The notes beneath the pieces were generated by a model that had not been told where the DNA came from, did no database searches, and worked only from the letters and a program-made list of their open reading frames with translations. From Diatrype stigma (taxonomy: Eukaryota; Ascomycota; Sordariomycetes; Xylariales; Diatrypaceae): a stretch of DNA of 64,000 nucleotides. The translations under genes and the position numbers were made by a program. Below, piece after piece: positions 45,305 through 57,731 of the stretch. Where the stretch lies: assembly GCA_022225965.2 (NCBI GenBank), contig JAKJXP020000149.1:22071-86070 (forward strand). The letters run 5' to 3'. Numbering within the stretch: position 1 is the stretch's first letter; each line of letters opens with the position of its first letter.

Positions 45305-48209
45305 ATTTGTTTGGTTCTGGTTCCGTATGTATTGTAAGGGGTATCGTAACGGAGTTCGCGAGCTCCGTGTTCGGATCTTGCCGGTTCGAGGGTAGAGTAT
45401 GTCGAATGCGTCGCGGCCTTCCGACCCGGTCTTCTTTTCGTTCGGTTTCTTGTTGGAACCTTCGCTGGCTGGCTGCAAGCAACTGGGGCTCGCTTAATTA
45501 CTGGGATGGTCACCGACGCTGGTTGGGAACTGGGGATAGACACAGTGGTTATGGAATAGTAGGTAGCATGTAGGCAGTCAAGTATGCAGACCGGAGCTTT
45601 TTCAAAAGGTTCTTAAGATGCCGACTAGAGTCAATGGTCATAGACGGGGAGCTGCTAGCTGTAGCTAGGTACAAATACTAGGTAGGTCGGTAGCCTGTAA
45701 GTAGGTACGTAGTAGAAGTATGGAATGGGTATGGAATGAAGAGCCCCTCTTGTTTGTTCCGCAGGTCGTAGCGTCGGTATGGAGATCTCTTTTTCGGGGT
45801 CGGGATATGGGCCTTTTCTTATCGATTAATCGGTGTTCAGGACAGCCTACCTAGGCACGAAAACTAGGTGCTGTAGTTGAGGCCCAAGTAATTAGGCGTT
45901 GACTGATCACATGGGAAGTGAGACTCAGCCTGGACAGAAGAAACCTTGGAGAACCCAGGTGACGGCTCTTAAACTGGAATTTCGGGATTTCTGCCAGAGG
46001 AAAGGGGAAAAGGCTGCACACGCCGCAGCAAGAACACTCGGCTGACCTCCTTTACACGATAATTTGCTAGGGCCATATGTAGGCCATAGGTATGTAGGTA
46101 AGGTAGGGAGGCAGGGAGGTAGGGAGGTAGGGAGGTAAGGAGACAGGTATGTACGAGGAAAGCACGGCAGTTTGGTCAAGATGCGATGAGTAATTGAACT
46201 GTGACTGGATGTCTGCCTATGTAGGTAGGTAGGTACCGCCTGCACACAGCTTGACCTGTAAAAATGGAGACCTACTATTGGGGCTATAACAATTTTACTC
46301 AAGGGCTATTGCCTCACCATGACAGCTGCTTGCCGGACCTGTACCAATGCGCTAGCTTCCACCTGCAGTTTCCCTACTTACATAGGTACCTAAGTATTAT
46401 AGCCGCCGCTTTACCCCCCCCCCCCCCTTTCCGTAATTGCGACCAAAGTGCCAGTATTCCTTAAAGCGCCTTTAAAAGCCATTGGCTAAAGGCTTTACAA
46501 AACCAGCAAACGTTACGCCGGCATTATTGCCGAAGCTATGTCGGGCATCGGACTGCTTGAGTATGTCGGTATTATAATAATACGAAACCTGGAATATGAT
46601 AATACCTAGGTACCTATAGTGGTAGTTTCGATATCTAGGTGGCTGTATAAGGGGCCTTAAGTGCTTACCGCGGCCTGACAGTTAGCAAGGTGGGGTTATA
46701 GCCCTTAAGTAAAATCTTTATAGCCCCAATAGCAGATCTCTAAAAATGGCACCCTGAAAACCCGTGAATTTATGACTACATACCTGTATACACCTAAGAA
46801 GTCTACTACGTATGAGCTCGTACTTTACATAACAATGAACAGTTACGTAACCGCTACCTACGAAGGCGGGGGAGGGGAAGAAGGCAGGCAGGCATCTGCT
46901 TTCCGTACCCAGCGACCCAACCCGGGTAAAGATCCTATTACATACCTACTATGTAGGTACCTACCTACCTAGGTATTACATAGGAGAGCAAATAAGATGA
47001 CGAGGTTCTCTTGCCCAACCCGCCCAGCCAGCCCAGCCAGCCCAGCTTGCCCAGGGACCAGATGACGCTGCTTGTCCACATCGGGGAACGTCGATGCTGA
47101 AGGGGGAGCTTGGAGGCCCTGTCTTTTATCGGGTTTTCAGCTTGCCTAGCCCGCCTGCCCGCCTATCAGGATCCCCACGCTGAGATCTCCAATTGTTCCC
47201 ATGCTACACTGTCCTACATAATGCGATGGGACTGGCACTTGACGAGCCACGTCCTGTGCTTGGCTTCTACTACTTGCCGAAAGTATGCATCGCAAGGCAG
47301 ACGTTATACACACCTATACAACCTACCTACATAGTAGGTAGATACCTACCTACCTACTTACGTAGTATCTGGCATGGTAGCCCAAGCAGGGAGGGGAGGG
47401 GAGCCGGAGATTATAGATATTCACCCCATGCTTAGCACCAGCTGCTAGGGAGTGGGTATGCTACCCACCTATCCAGTCTGTATTGTACAATACATGAAGA
47501 CCGGGATGGCTTGCTATGGTACCTACTATGTACGAATACGCAGGCATTGATTATACAATGCACGTCAAAGGGACCAGATTCATCCATGATCCTACCCACG
47601 TGGCGGCCTCGTTGTACCCGGATATGAATATAGAAACATGAAACTATCCCGCAAGTCATATATAAATACTATGATATCATAGCATAGCATGTCGAATCGA
47701 ATTATATCGTATCTTATTATATCGTATCTTGTCCAGCATAACTATTCTTCATAGCCACCATGCCATGGCATGGCCTGGCCTGGCTTGTAACATCCAGCAA
47801 TGCAGATACTACACCACGCAAGAGAGTCTAGTTATGTGTCCGTATGTGTGTATGTGTCTGTGTATGAGGGTTTCGTTCTTGTTCTTGTTCTTCTTATTCT
47901 CGCTCTGGCTCTGATTCTGGTACTGGGTTTCTGGTTCACAGGAAGTAGGCAGGTAAGTTGTTCTGCATCCGGTCATGTTCAAACCATCAACATCAATCAA
48001 ACAAATCCCTTCTATCCATCCATCCATGCGTCCGCCCGATATCGACAATCATCTATCCCATACACTCCAGCCAGTCTGGCAGACAACACGTTTAGTTTGG
48101 TATTCCAGCCTTATCAATCATCATGGTCTCGTACCCTTCGTCCCATTTTCCCAATTCCCCTCCTATTTCTACTCCACACCACCCCTCCCCCCTTTCTTTA
48201 TCTTTATGA
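45305..48209. other. Intergenic region rich in TAGGTA repeats
   Basis: No gene supported. Contains many TAGGTAGG/TACCTACC tracts (for example 46085-46140, 46220-46236, 46945-46975, 47315-47360), a run of 14 C at 46414-46427, and a CCAGC-rich tract at 47020-47050. The end (47,950-48,200) is the 3' flank of the large gene that follows. Confidence 0.5.
46414..46427. repeat. Poly(C) run, 14 nt
   Basis: Uninterrupted C tract, flanked by TTA and TTT. Confidence 0.9.
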
Positions 48210-51200
48210 TTAGGTCTTGACTATACTTCGACGAGACCCCTTTACTGGGGCCGGCAGGACGGAGCAGAGCCTATCCCTCTCTGTAAACCAGCTTGTTAGT
48301 ACTCTTGTCCTCGAACATCGGAATGGGGCTTCTAGGTAGCGTGAAGGCAAACAAATAGCCTCAAGCATCGGCGGATCGATGGGGGAAACAAGGGAAAAAA
48401 AGATAATAGACTTACCCATGCTATCTTCGAACAAAATCGAAACATCATCGTTCTCGCCCGCATAGTCGGGCATATCCAGACACAAAAACGCCATATCATC
48501 CGAGTTGGGCGTGCCCTCGGGCGCTACCCGGGGCAGCGGGAACTTGGCCTCGCAGAGCTTGAGGCCCACCTTGCCGTTGCGGTTGATCGACTCGAACACG
48601 TCGGTGCCCTTGAGCACGAAGCCCATGCACTGGCCGTGGTGCCAGTCCTCGAAGAACGCCAGCAGCTGGATCGTCTTGTCCTGCTGCACCACCTGGATGC
48701 GCGTCGTGCCGGCGTCCCACTTCTTGTGGATTGGTACCACCATCCTGCGCCGCGAGATGTTCAGCGTCGAAGCGATGCCGTCGAAGAGGACCGTGTAGCC
48801 GGTGAGACCCGCCTGGAACGCGTGTAGGTCCTTGAAACTATGGAACCGGTACGTCCGTACGGTCGGGCGACGCGCCACGGTATTCTGCAGACTCTGAAAA
48901 TCGCGCGCGACGCTCTGCGGTGCTAAGCTGTCTGAAACCGAGACCGTCATATCCTGCTGCGGTTGCCGTAGGACTTGCAAGGTCAAGATGTCTTTGGTCC
49001 CGAGTCTGAGTCTTACTTCTCCAGGCGCGACATTTACCCGGTCTGTAATGGTGCTGACTACGCCAACACCCCCTTTGTCTAAAGACTCTACCTCAATTCT
49101 GAGTTTCTCCGCCAGGACCGTCGGCGCTGCGTCTCCTGCGTATCTATCGTTGATGATGCGGGTGCGTTGCCATGGCAGTCGCTGGATTGCTGGAAAGCCA
49201 GCACTTCTAGTATCTTCCATAGACTCTGACATGTTCATGCCTTCCAGCGGAACTTCTGCAACAACTTCCTCATCATGATGGACAAAAGTGCCGTTCAAAA
49301 GCTTTAGCATCTTCTCTCGTTCATTATCATCCTTGAACGTCATGACCATTCGTCCTTTATTCTTCTCGTCATTGAATTCCAGCTGCAGGACCGGTGCGCG
49401 TTGGTCGCCTCGCAGGAATGTGAAATGGATGGGTTGCTGTGGAGAGAAGAACTGCGTGACGCCGCTGAGGGTTCTCGTCCTCGGCCCCGTAACGACAGCA
49501 ACCCGGAAGCCTCTGTGGAAGGTTCGCGGGCCATGTGGACTACCCTCCTTAAGGAGTCGCTCGTAGACACCTAGTTCACATTGCCCAACTGGTTCGTTCG
49601 GGAAAGATCGAGACTTCGGGTTCGCATCAAGATAGTGGAATCCCCGCAGAACGGTGCTATACGTGACTGTTTCCTCTTTCCGTGGGTAAAGGTAGCCTTG
49701 CACTTTCGTCGCAAAATCGTAGATGCTCCAAAGCATTCCGTAGTCCTGTTTTGTGCATTGGATTGCGAGCATAAACCCTCGCGGCAGCTTCACCTCCAGT
49801 GAGCAGGCATCTGGTCTCCATTTGACATCCTGCCAGGTGACACCTCCATTCTTGTCCGACTGGATTCGGAGGGAAACTGTTCCATTCTGACTAGCGATGA
49901 CGAACATGATGTTCTGGTCGGACTGTGGTCGCAAGATAGATACGAGACAAGGGAAGTACATTTGCTTCGACTCGGTACCCATTTCCATTAAGTACACGTC
50001 TGCCGGCACACGGCCGTAGTTGAAAAACTTGCTGGTATCGCCGAGGGGCAAGGCTTCCAAGAGGTCCATCGAGCGAGCGGGTTGGACGGCGGCCAGCACA
50101 GAGCCCGAGATCCCGTTCAGTAGCGCGATGATGTCCTGACTTATAGCAGGATATTCGATCCATATAGACTTATTCATCGTTTGTGGAAGAAATGGTTCTT
50201 CGGGTGGTAGGAGCCCATTCCGTTTCATGGAAACAGCAAGCTTCCTCAAATTAGAGATTAATATCGTTCGAACCTCGCCCAGCTCCGCCCCTACGGACCC
50301 TACGGGGCTATATTTCCCGCCCGCGATCTCAGCGAGTGCGACCTCTGCTAACCAAAAACCTTTCGCTAAATCAGTGTAAGCTTGATACCTTGCCATGAGG
50401 TGCTTCGTATCATCGGGATTCGCAGGGCGAGTCCGAATAGCCGATTCTAGAGCGCTTCTTCCATTCAGGAACCACCAGAGAGCACCCCTGCACAGCTCCT
50501 CGGGGCGGCAGGTCTCTAATGGCCTCAACTGCTCTGCGTATAAGCGGAATAATTCATAGAGATGCTTAGTTCGGGCATTGAAAAGATCTAACGCGTCGTC
50601 ATTAGCCGCGGGTGCAGCAGCGTCAGACGGTTTACGCCTCAGTTGCTCTGGAGAGCCAGGTGCAGCTAGTCGGGAAGTGGGTGTTTGCGTAACGGGGGTT
50701 TGTGTGATGGGAGTTTGTTTGTGCGAGAGATCCGAGGTCGAGTAGATAGAACCCGAATACACGGATGAAGGGCTTGACTCTACATTGGTATTGATGCGTA
50801 AATCCTCTTGATCTGCCAGTGGTGGCAGCCTAGGGGGCTCGTCGGGAGAGGCCAGCACTGCCTGCACCTGTTGTTGCAGAGGCGAAGTTCTGACGGTTGA
50901 TCTGGGCGGTGGCGTTGGTGCCAAACCATCCGACGAGGACGGAGGAGCGGGCAGGGGCGACCTATTCATGGTTTGGGCCCTCATGGGACTTGGCGCCAGG
51001 GCTGGGGCTGGAGGTTGTCGGAGCGAGTAGCCTCTCGCGGGAGGCGAGCCCGCGTCCTGAGACGAAGGTGGTTGCTGCTGTCTGTAGCGGGGCGGTGTTT
51101 CACGCACAGGTTCGGGAGAGGAGCCATCTTCCCACTCGTGATGCGAATTCGCACTGGCAGATCTAGCCTCGGCAAATGCCATGGCCTCTGCTTTTCTTTG

Positions 51201-52010
51201 CTCCTGTTGGTGTATCTCAATGAAAGACCGTCGATTCTCATCCTTCTTCGAGCTGGTATCCAAGAAACGTGTCCTTCCAGCTTCACCAGCCGGGACCACG
51301 CGTGGCTTCGGGGTTTCAGGGGACGCCAGTTTCTGGGGGCCTGGCTCGTCGAGTCGGATGTCAGATACCGAGAGGCCCGTCTGGGTCCTCCTGATGGGAC
51401 CCGGTATAAACCCATCATCAACCTTTTTGACTTCCTGAGCAGCTCCTATCTGCCTCGCATACTCGTGGCCCTGTTTTGTAGGGGGTATGGGGGCGGACAG
51501 AGGCACCGACTTGGACCGCTTCCTTCTTCCAATCTCGGCGACGACTGTCTCGCACTCGTCACCGCCCTCCCCGATGATCTCGGGGTAACTGTCAGAAAAG
51601 CGTACGATCAGGCCCTGTTTCTTCTTGGGCCTGGGCGGACTGTGTGACCGTGCCCTATAGGCTAGGTTTTGCTTGGACCTGGATTCGACGTCCAAAGCCC
51701 CGGGGTATCTCGTAGCCCGGGACGTGTCGAGTGCCAGTGTCGGCAGAGTTGTGGGTGGGCCGGCGGACGTAGTAGCAGTATAGGGAGGCGGCGCTGGAAT
51801 GGGGTGGTTGACGGTGAGTCTGTCTGCTCCGCCCAAGAAGTTGGAAATCTGGTTGGCGCTCTCTTCATGGGTTAACTTTCTTTCTCTGCCTGATGAGCTC
51901 CCTCCACCAAACAGCTTCCCCATAATCCGATCCCGTCGTGAATGCTTTCCATCAGCGGATATATCGTTGTCCATTTTAGGTATGCTACCTCCCCGGCGCG
52001 AGTACAGCAT
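48210..52010 (-). CDS. Large conserved fungal protein of unknown function (1221 aa)
   Basis: Exon 1 is 48416-52010, intron 48281-48415 (135 nt: GTAAGT, TACTAACAAG, TTTACAG), exon 2 48210-48280. The intron is a multiple of three and open, so reading through gives a spurious 1266-residue protein. The start ATG is at 52010; a second in-frame ATG (MDNDISADG) lies 12 codons on. Residues 1-480 are low-complexity and Pro/Ser-rich with many PPxP/RSPLPAPP motifs, likely disordered and phosphorylated. A helical core follows (HLYELFRLYAEQLRPLETC... WWFLNGRSALESAIR, about 480-650). A beta-rich C-terminal half has repeated R-L-x-[VI] strands (FVIASQNGTVSLRIQSD; VRLRLGTKDILTLQVLRQP; GTTRIQVVQQDKTIQLLAFF). 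It has no signal peptide and no membrane helix. No named family could be assigned; a cytosolic scaffold is inference. Confidence 0.8.
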   Translation of the reverse strand: MLYSRRGGSIPKMDNDISADGKHSRRDRIMGKLFGGGSSSGRERKLTHEESANQISNFLGGADRLTVNHPIPAPPPYTATTSAGPPTTLPTLALDTSRATRYPGALDVESRSKQNLAYRARSHSPPRPKKKQGLIVRFSDSYPEIIGEGGDECETVVAEIGRRKRSKSVPLSAPIPPTKQGHEYARQIGAAQEVKKVDDGFIPGPIRRTQTGLSVSDIRLDEPGPQKLASPETPKPRVVPAGEAGRTRFLDTSSKKDENRRSFIEIHQQEQRKAEAMAFAEARSASANSHHEWEDGSSPEPVRETPPRYRQQQPPSSQDAGSPPARGYSLRQPPAPALAPSPMRAQTMNRSPLPAPPSSSDGLAPTPPPRSTVRTSPLQQQVQAVLASPDEPPRLPPLADQEDLRINTNVESSPSSVYSGSIYSTSDLSHKQTPITQTPVTQTPTSRLAAPGSPEQLRRKPSDAAAPAANDDALDLFNARTKHLYELFRLYAEQLRPLETCRPEELCRGALWWFLNGRSALESAIRTRPANPDDTKHLMARYQAYTDLAKGFWLAEVALAEIAGGKYSPVGSVGAELGEVRTILISNLRKLAVSMKRNGLLPPEEPFLPQTMNKSIWIEYPAISQDIIALLNGISGSVLAAVQPARSMDLLEALPLGDTSKFFNYGRVPADVYLMEMGTESKQMYFPCLVSILRPQSDQNIMFVIASQNGTVSLRIQSDKNGGVTWQDVKWRPDACSLEVKLPRGFMLAIQCTKQDYGMLWSIYDFATKVQGYLYPRKEETVTYSTVLRGFHYLDANPKSRSFPNEPVGQCELGVYERLLKEGSPHGPRTFHRGFRVAVVTGPRTRTLSGVTQFFSPQQPIHFTFLRGDQRAPVLQLEFNDEKNKGRMVMTFKDDNEREKMLKLLNGTFVHHDEEVVAEVPLEGMNMSESMEDTRSAGFPAIQRLPWQRTRIINDRYAGDAAPTVLAEKLRIEVESLDKGGVGVVSTITDRVNVAPGEVRLRLGTKDILTLQVLRQPQQDMTVSVSDSLAPQSVARDFQSLQNTVARRPTVRTYRFHSFKDLHAFQAGLTGYTVLFDGIASTLNISRRRMVVPIHKKWDAGTTRIQVVQQDKTIQLLAFFEDWHHGQCMGFVLKGTDVFESINRNGKVGLKLCEAKFPLPRVAPEGTPNSDDMAFLCLDMPDYAGENDDVSILFEDSMGKSIIFFSLVSPIDPPMLEAICLPSRYLEAPFRCSRTRVLTSWFTERDRLCSVLPAPVKGSRRSIVKT

Positions 52011-52951
52011 GTATGTCTTTTTATTTGTTTATTTCGCCTCCTGCGCGTATGTGCCTGAGACGGTAGAAAGGCTTTGTTCTGTAGAGGCTTTGTTTTGAGG
52101 CGTCGTCGATCCGGTCGTTCGTTCGTTGGAATTGTCCACGTTTCTACTGCTCGTATAAGTAGTAGCTTGGGTACAACCTAAACCAAACTATTACTGCCAC
52201 CTCCACAACTACTACTGCTACTACCGACGTAGCAAGCGAAAGAGAAGGCGGGCGAGGGTGCTGCTGTCTGGTCGAATGGGAGAAAGTCAGTCAGTATGAT
52301 GGAAGTGGGCGACTGAGTGTTTTTGTTTGTCAGTTCACAAAATCAGGAGTCGGCATGCTAAAGTGCCAGGAAGTGTGCGTGTGTATAGGTATAGGCATGT
52401 ATGTCAATCAATCGTGGAGCTGCGGTACGTAAGTTCTTGTAGGATCGTCGTTCACTACCACCAGCAGGCGAGTTGACACAGCGATTGATGGGGGCAACGG
52501 GGGCCGCTTAGACAGCCTAGCACGGCGGGCACTGTACTTACTGGCACCACTGGAGAATAGTGGATAGCTGATACGACGGGATACAAGTTTCGTACCTAAT
52601 AAGCTCCTGTTAGGTAGGCAAGGTAGGCACGGTAGGCGGGTACTGGTACGAAGCCGGTAGCTACATGTACGTGGGTATGTAGGAGGTACGGCGAATATAA
52701 GATACCTATATAATCAGGTAACAGGCAAGCTCAGGCTGTATTTCAAGGTTGTATGTACGGACATCGAAGCAGGCCGGTAGGGTACCTAGGTAGGGTCCGT
52801 GAGGCAGGTACGAAGTATGGTAATGGTAAACTCAAAAAATAACTGGAAATACTCTCCAACTAAATATGTAGGTGAACTTAAACAAATGGTTCGTATCTGG
52901 GGCCCCGGTCTGGTGGGAATGCGACAGACTCATTTAAAACTGAAGAGCTGC

Positions 52952-52980
52952 TGCGCCTGTGCCTGTGCCTGTGCCTGTGC
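52952..52980. repeat. Hexanucleotide repeat (TGTGCC)n
   Basis: Nearly five tandem copies, the first with one substitution (TGCGCC). Confidence 0.85.
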
Positions 52981-54282
52981 AGATGCAGGCAGGCCTGTAG
53001 GTAAAGCAGGAAGTGGCAGTTATGGAGATGGAGAAATCGACCGGGACGGAGGACCACCATTCCAGGTTCTTCAGGCTCCAAAACCCAAACCCCATCCATC
53101 AATTGCTCAAGCGCGAAAATAGTAAATGAAGGGGTGGATGGGTTCAGAACGAGCGGCAACAAGCTAGGCCAGGGCAATGATGTGAGGCACAGGTTAATCG
53201 GGGCGATCGCATCGCTGTTCCCGTGTCTGCGGCAGCCCAACGACCCGAGTTGCCAGAGCATCCCGTAAATAAACAGTGCTACTCGTGCTAAGCAGTTACC
53301 TAGGTATTGCATATGTCGCAACGCAACAGGTGCGACAACGAAAGCTGTCGGGCCATCAATTACTGACTACTTCGTGCCAATTACTATTATTATCATATAT
53401 CATATCATATATCAATCGCCATCTCTCCTCCTTACGTGGGTTTGCGAATCTACCTACGAAGTACTTGAAAACCGCGAGTTTCCAGGAGTTTCAAATGGTC
53501 ACGAGAGCACTGGGCTTGTACACCCACACATCACATCGCGGGCTGAGCTCCCTCCCTCACATTTCCCCCGTAGACTCTGGCTACCTAGAGACAATACATT
53601 ATGTGGTTAGGTACATCATGTACGTATTATTTTGGTTTGGGTTGGTTTCATTTAGGGGTCCTTCTTTCAACCATTTAACTAGCGATCCCAACTACCGGAT
53701 AGCCTGATCGAGCCTGGTTCGAATTAACATCTGATGCACTTCGATTAGATAAGGATATTATGGGTTACCTGTCTGGGTTAGTGGGCTGTGATGCAACACA
53801 TGCATTTTTTAATGTCCCAAGTTGATTACCGTCCAGGTCTCTCACCTCCCCACCCTTGACTACCTACCAAACAACCTATAACCATGATATGTAGAGCTTG
53901 GCATACTCAGCCCAGCTGCGAGTATAGAAATATCAGCTTGGCTTTGATATACCAAGCACAATGTTACGTACGGCTTGCGTATACATTTGGGGGCAGTAGG
54001 GAGGCTTATACCTCTCTAGCCTTGTTTACTTCGTAGTATTGCGAGTCAAGATACTGCACTATAAGTCTTGGTTCAAGGGGGATTGAACTCGATTGAACGT
54101 GTAACCTCTTGGCCTTGCGTTCCGTTAATCCATTGTGTGCCCTGCCCTGCCTTGCCTTGTCTACCCCGCCCCCATATTCGCCGATAGCCCGGAAGCCAGT
54201 GTCGTCTCATCATTTGCCGGTATAAAGGCCGAAGCGGCGGCGGCAGCGGTGGTGGCTGTGGTGGCGGCAACGATGTCAGGGG

Positions 54283-54308
54283 CCACCACCACCACCACCA
54301 CCACCACC
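54283..54308. repeat. Trinucleotide repeat (CCA)n
   Basis: Over eight perfect units. Lies in no supported gene. Confidence 0.9.
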
Positions 54309-55661
54309 TACCACACCACACCACTGCCAGGGCCATGAGGTCCAGGGGTTTGCGAGGGGGACAATCAAAACCCCTGTCTGTGTGTGGTTAACTACGAAGT
54401 ACAATGGCTATCAATTGGATGGCTATGGGTGCGGGTGGATATCACCGTCAATGTAACGCTGCGCAGGGGGGCAAGGCAGGTAAGGTAAGGTGCAGATACA
54501 TCGGTAGGCAGGCTGGCTGCCGGCTTATCACGGTGCAACCGTCAGATAGTTAGTCTGGTTCATGGAGGATGCAGCCAGTCAGTAGTCAATCCAGTTTGCC
54601 TTTAGTATAGCTAATTCACTGCCGAGTTGCTGGGTAGGGTATTCTGGGCAGCTCACGATAGCCACGTTTTTACAGTGTGTGTGTGAAAATGACGGGCGCC
54701 CTTACATACGTACGTACACAGTAGACTACATACTTCGTATAACTATTACCCACAACGGTATGTGGTTCTAAGACTACCAAGATAACAAGTGGCTCGTGTT
54801 GAGAACCAGCGTTTACCAGCGTTTATTAATAGGCCGATACGCAGTAATTAGCTTTCTTTCAGCTCTGACTGAGTTCCAAGAGGGAGGATAGAGCCTTTTC
54901 ATTGTTACTATTACTATTTCCCAACTATAGTTTTCCGAGGGGGAACGAAAGAAACCCCGAGTCGGTCACTAATAAGTTCCCGAGATGCCATCAGCCTTAT
55001 TGTCAGAAGATGGCCGGCCCGATGGTAAGGTATATCTAGCGTGTGTAGGTACATAAACGTAGGGTCCTAAATGGGGACTAACTAATTAGAACAAACCTGG
55101 GTTTGGTGATCACCGACCGCTTTTTTGGCTGCTTACATTGACATGCAACTATATGTGTGCATAGTATATATACTAAGTGCCACTATGTAAGCAGATAGGT
55201 AAGGCAGAACGCATGTGAAAGACACCCAATTATATAAGCAGAATATAAGTGATGGCAAGGGCTGCAAGGCAGCCAATAGCAGCGGGCTACGAAGGATTGT
55301 ATAGTTACAACTCCTACCACCACCATGGGGTCTTGGACCCCCTGTGACATCGCGGGCCCTGAGCCACATGCGCCTAAAGTACTTCGTAGCTAACGATGAT
55401 GATGCCTGAGAAAATTGGTATGTGACTCTACATGACATACAGAGGCTAGACTTCGTAGATCAGCAGGTTAGATCACTCGCAATAGACCACGCATCACATT
55501 CATAATGGCGTAGGAACATATCCCATAGTCAAATCAAAACCACAAATCAAAGTCGTTCGTGCTATTTACCCCGCGTGCAAGCACGATGGATGAGTGCCAT
55601 GTGACGTGGAAGCTCATCATCACTTGTTTCTATTCCTATCGATTCAGGATAACCCACTCAC

Positions 55662-57731
55662 TCACTCAGCAACGGCCTTCCTCCCCTCGCCCTCCCTCAT
55701 CCTCCGTAGGATATACACCTTCGGCACCATCCTAGGGCCGATCCACCAGCCGCCCGTCAGGCTTCGAACGCGATCCTTGATCTGTCTCACCAGCTCGCCT
55801 CGTCCAACGATGCGGTAGTCTCGGCCACCGCCGCTGCCGCTCTCTAGATCCCCGCCCCCCTTTCCTCCAGACTCTTCTTCTAAACCGGGCTTCGCCATCT
55901 CGATCCCCGCAAAGCCCTCCACGACACCGACGACCTCCCACGAGCGGCCACCGAGGACGGCCGCCGGGTCCTCGGCAAGCACGTAGTCGAACCGCTCCCA
56001 GAACGCCGGGTTCCTCAACGCGACCGGGTCCTCCGTCTTGTCGAAGGTGAACATTGTTGCTCTTGTTGTTGCTGTCGAACCACCCTCCTTCTCCCTCTCT
56101 GCTCTCATCTCCGCATCCGTACCCGCATGCTGCTGCACCACCTTCCGCGACGACGAAGGCGAAGCAGGCATCGCCAGCAGGCTGTCGACGGTAGGGTGCT
56201 GGCCGAAGAGCGTGACGCCCGTCATGCAGGACAGCACGCCGGTGTGGACGACGACGGTGCCGCCGCCGCCGCCGCCGAGGAGGTCGGGCGCGACGACGAG
56301 GCCGCGGTCCCCGCGCAGCAGGGCGTTGAGGGCCTCTCCGCCGGGGTAATTGAGCGAGGAGGCGGCGAGCATGGCGGCGGCGGCGGCGAGGGACAGCGGG
56401 ACGGAGGCGGCGACGGCGAGGGCGGCGAGGCGGTGGGCCGCGGACCGGGCGCGGCGGGCCCAGACGAAGTCGGCGCCGAGCGCCGCGGCGGCCGTCAGGG
56501 GCGGCGCGGCGTAGAAGACGAAGCGGGCCTCCTTGTGGGGCTGGAGCGAGTAGATGGCGACGAAGAGGAGGGCGGGGGCGGCGACGCGGCGGGCCCCGCG
56601 CGTAGCGGGGTTCGTGCCGCCGCCGAGGAAGAGGGCCAGGGGCAGGAGGACGGGGAAGGCGAGCGGGTTGGTGAGGATGCGGGGCAGCGCGGACGTGAAG
56701 TACCAGTGCCAGGGGGAGACGCCCCAGGCGGACGAGGAGCCGAGCACGGCGTTGTAGTAGAAGCCCCACAGCTCGGGCCAGAAGACGGGCGGCCACCGCT
56801 GCCAGAAGTACGAGTCCAGCGGGACGGAGACCAGGAGCGCGAAGGCGAAGGCGGAGAGGAAGGGCTTCAGGACGATCCGGCCGAACGAGACGAGGGGGCG
56901 GTGCGCTGCTGATGAGAGCAGGCCGTGGTAGAGCGTCACCGCAACGAGCAGGATGGCCAGCTCGGACCGGAACACGGCCGTGGCGAAGGTCAGGAGCGCG
57001 ATGGCCAGCCGGAACCGCCGCGTCTGCTTCCGGGAATCGGGGAGCGGCAGAGGTAGGAGCTGGGAGAAGGCCAACGTTGCTACATTTCATTTCACCACCC
57101 CACCAAGTCAGCCGGATGGATTCAAATGCACAGGGTGTCGGGGTCTGTCTGCCTCTCTATCCTTTGTGTAATGAATGTATGTAGCTCGCTAAAGCTAAAT
57201 GGGGGCTTGACTCACTGAAACCAAACGCAAACATGTTCGGAAGCGTCCTGGACGCATAGAACATCACATGGAATTGGCTAGCCTGGAGCAAGGCGTACCA
57301 CCTCGCGACGGACCTGCCGAACGCCCTCTCGACATTTGCTTTGAAGACGAGCAGCGCGGCGGCGTTGGCGAGGCCGAGCACGGCTCTCACGACCAGCTGC
57401 GCATGCTGGAAGCTGCCGATCAGGGCGATGAGGGGCTGGCTGATGCCGGCCAAGAGGACGGGCCCGACGAAGGTCCGCGGCACGGCTCCGGGGAACTCGA
57501 AGTGGTCGTACAGAGCCAGTCGCTCCTTGATGTTGCTGGTGGGGGTACCGTAGACCAGAATGTCGTGGGTCGCCTGGATGTTGAACGACTCCTCGACCTT
57601 GGTGTACGGTGCGATCAGCAGATGAGCGATGATCAATGCCGGGATGGATAATGACAGCAATAGGTCTAGAATATTAAATTAGCGACTTTGTATAGAACAC
57701 GCGTGATCAGCAACCAACCTAGAGCCGCCAT
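55662..57731 (-). CDS. ALG12: ALG12 alpha-1,6-mannosyltransferase (GT22), 626 aa
   Basis: Three exons: 57719-57731 (only 13 nt, MAAL plus one base), 57216-57665 and 55662-57079. Introns are 53 nt (GTTGGT...ATTCTAG) and 136 nt (GTGAGT...ATGTAG); joins are in phase. The N-terminus has the GT22 luminal-loop signature LIAPYTKVEESFNIQATHDI after the first membrane helix. It is followed by DHFEFPGAVPRTF and ASRTLPNMFAFG, both typical of ALG12. The middle part is a string of membrane helices (FRLAIALLTFATAVFRSELAI; ALLVSVPLDSYFW; WGVSPWHWYFTSALPR; PHKEARFVFY). ALG12 adds the eighth mannose to the dolichol-linked N-glycan precursor in the ER lumen. The C-terminal 150 residues are a non-membrane domain with a Gly/Ser-rich insertion (SGGKGGGDLESGSGGG). 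Codons are strongly GC-biased, producing a 452-codon shadow frame. Confidence 0.93.

Larger units (their letters stand above)
52011..55661. other. Long intergenic region
   Basis: About 3.65 kb with no supported gene. Contains the leader of the large gene, the TGTGCC and CAC repeats listed separately, and scattered TAGGTA tracts (52,610-52,700; 52,780-52,800). Confidence 0.5.

Noticed and set aside
48210..52010. Uninterrupted 1266-residue protein
   Set aside because: The segment 48281-48415 has a perfect donor, branch point and acceptor and encodes an out-of-character hydrophobic stretch; it is an in-frame intron.
55732..57090. 452-codon minus frame and 261-codon plus frame over ALG12
   Set aside because: Arg/Pro- and Gly/Glu-rich shadows of the GC-biased ALG12 exon.
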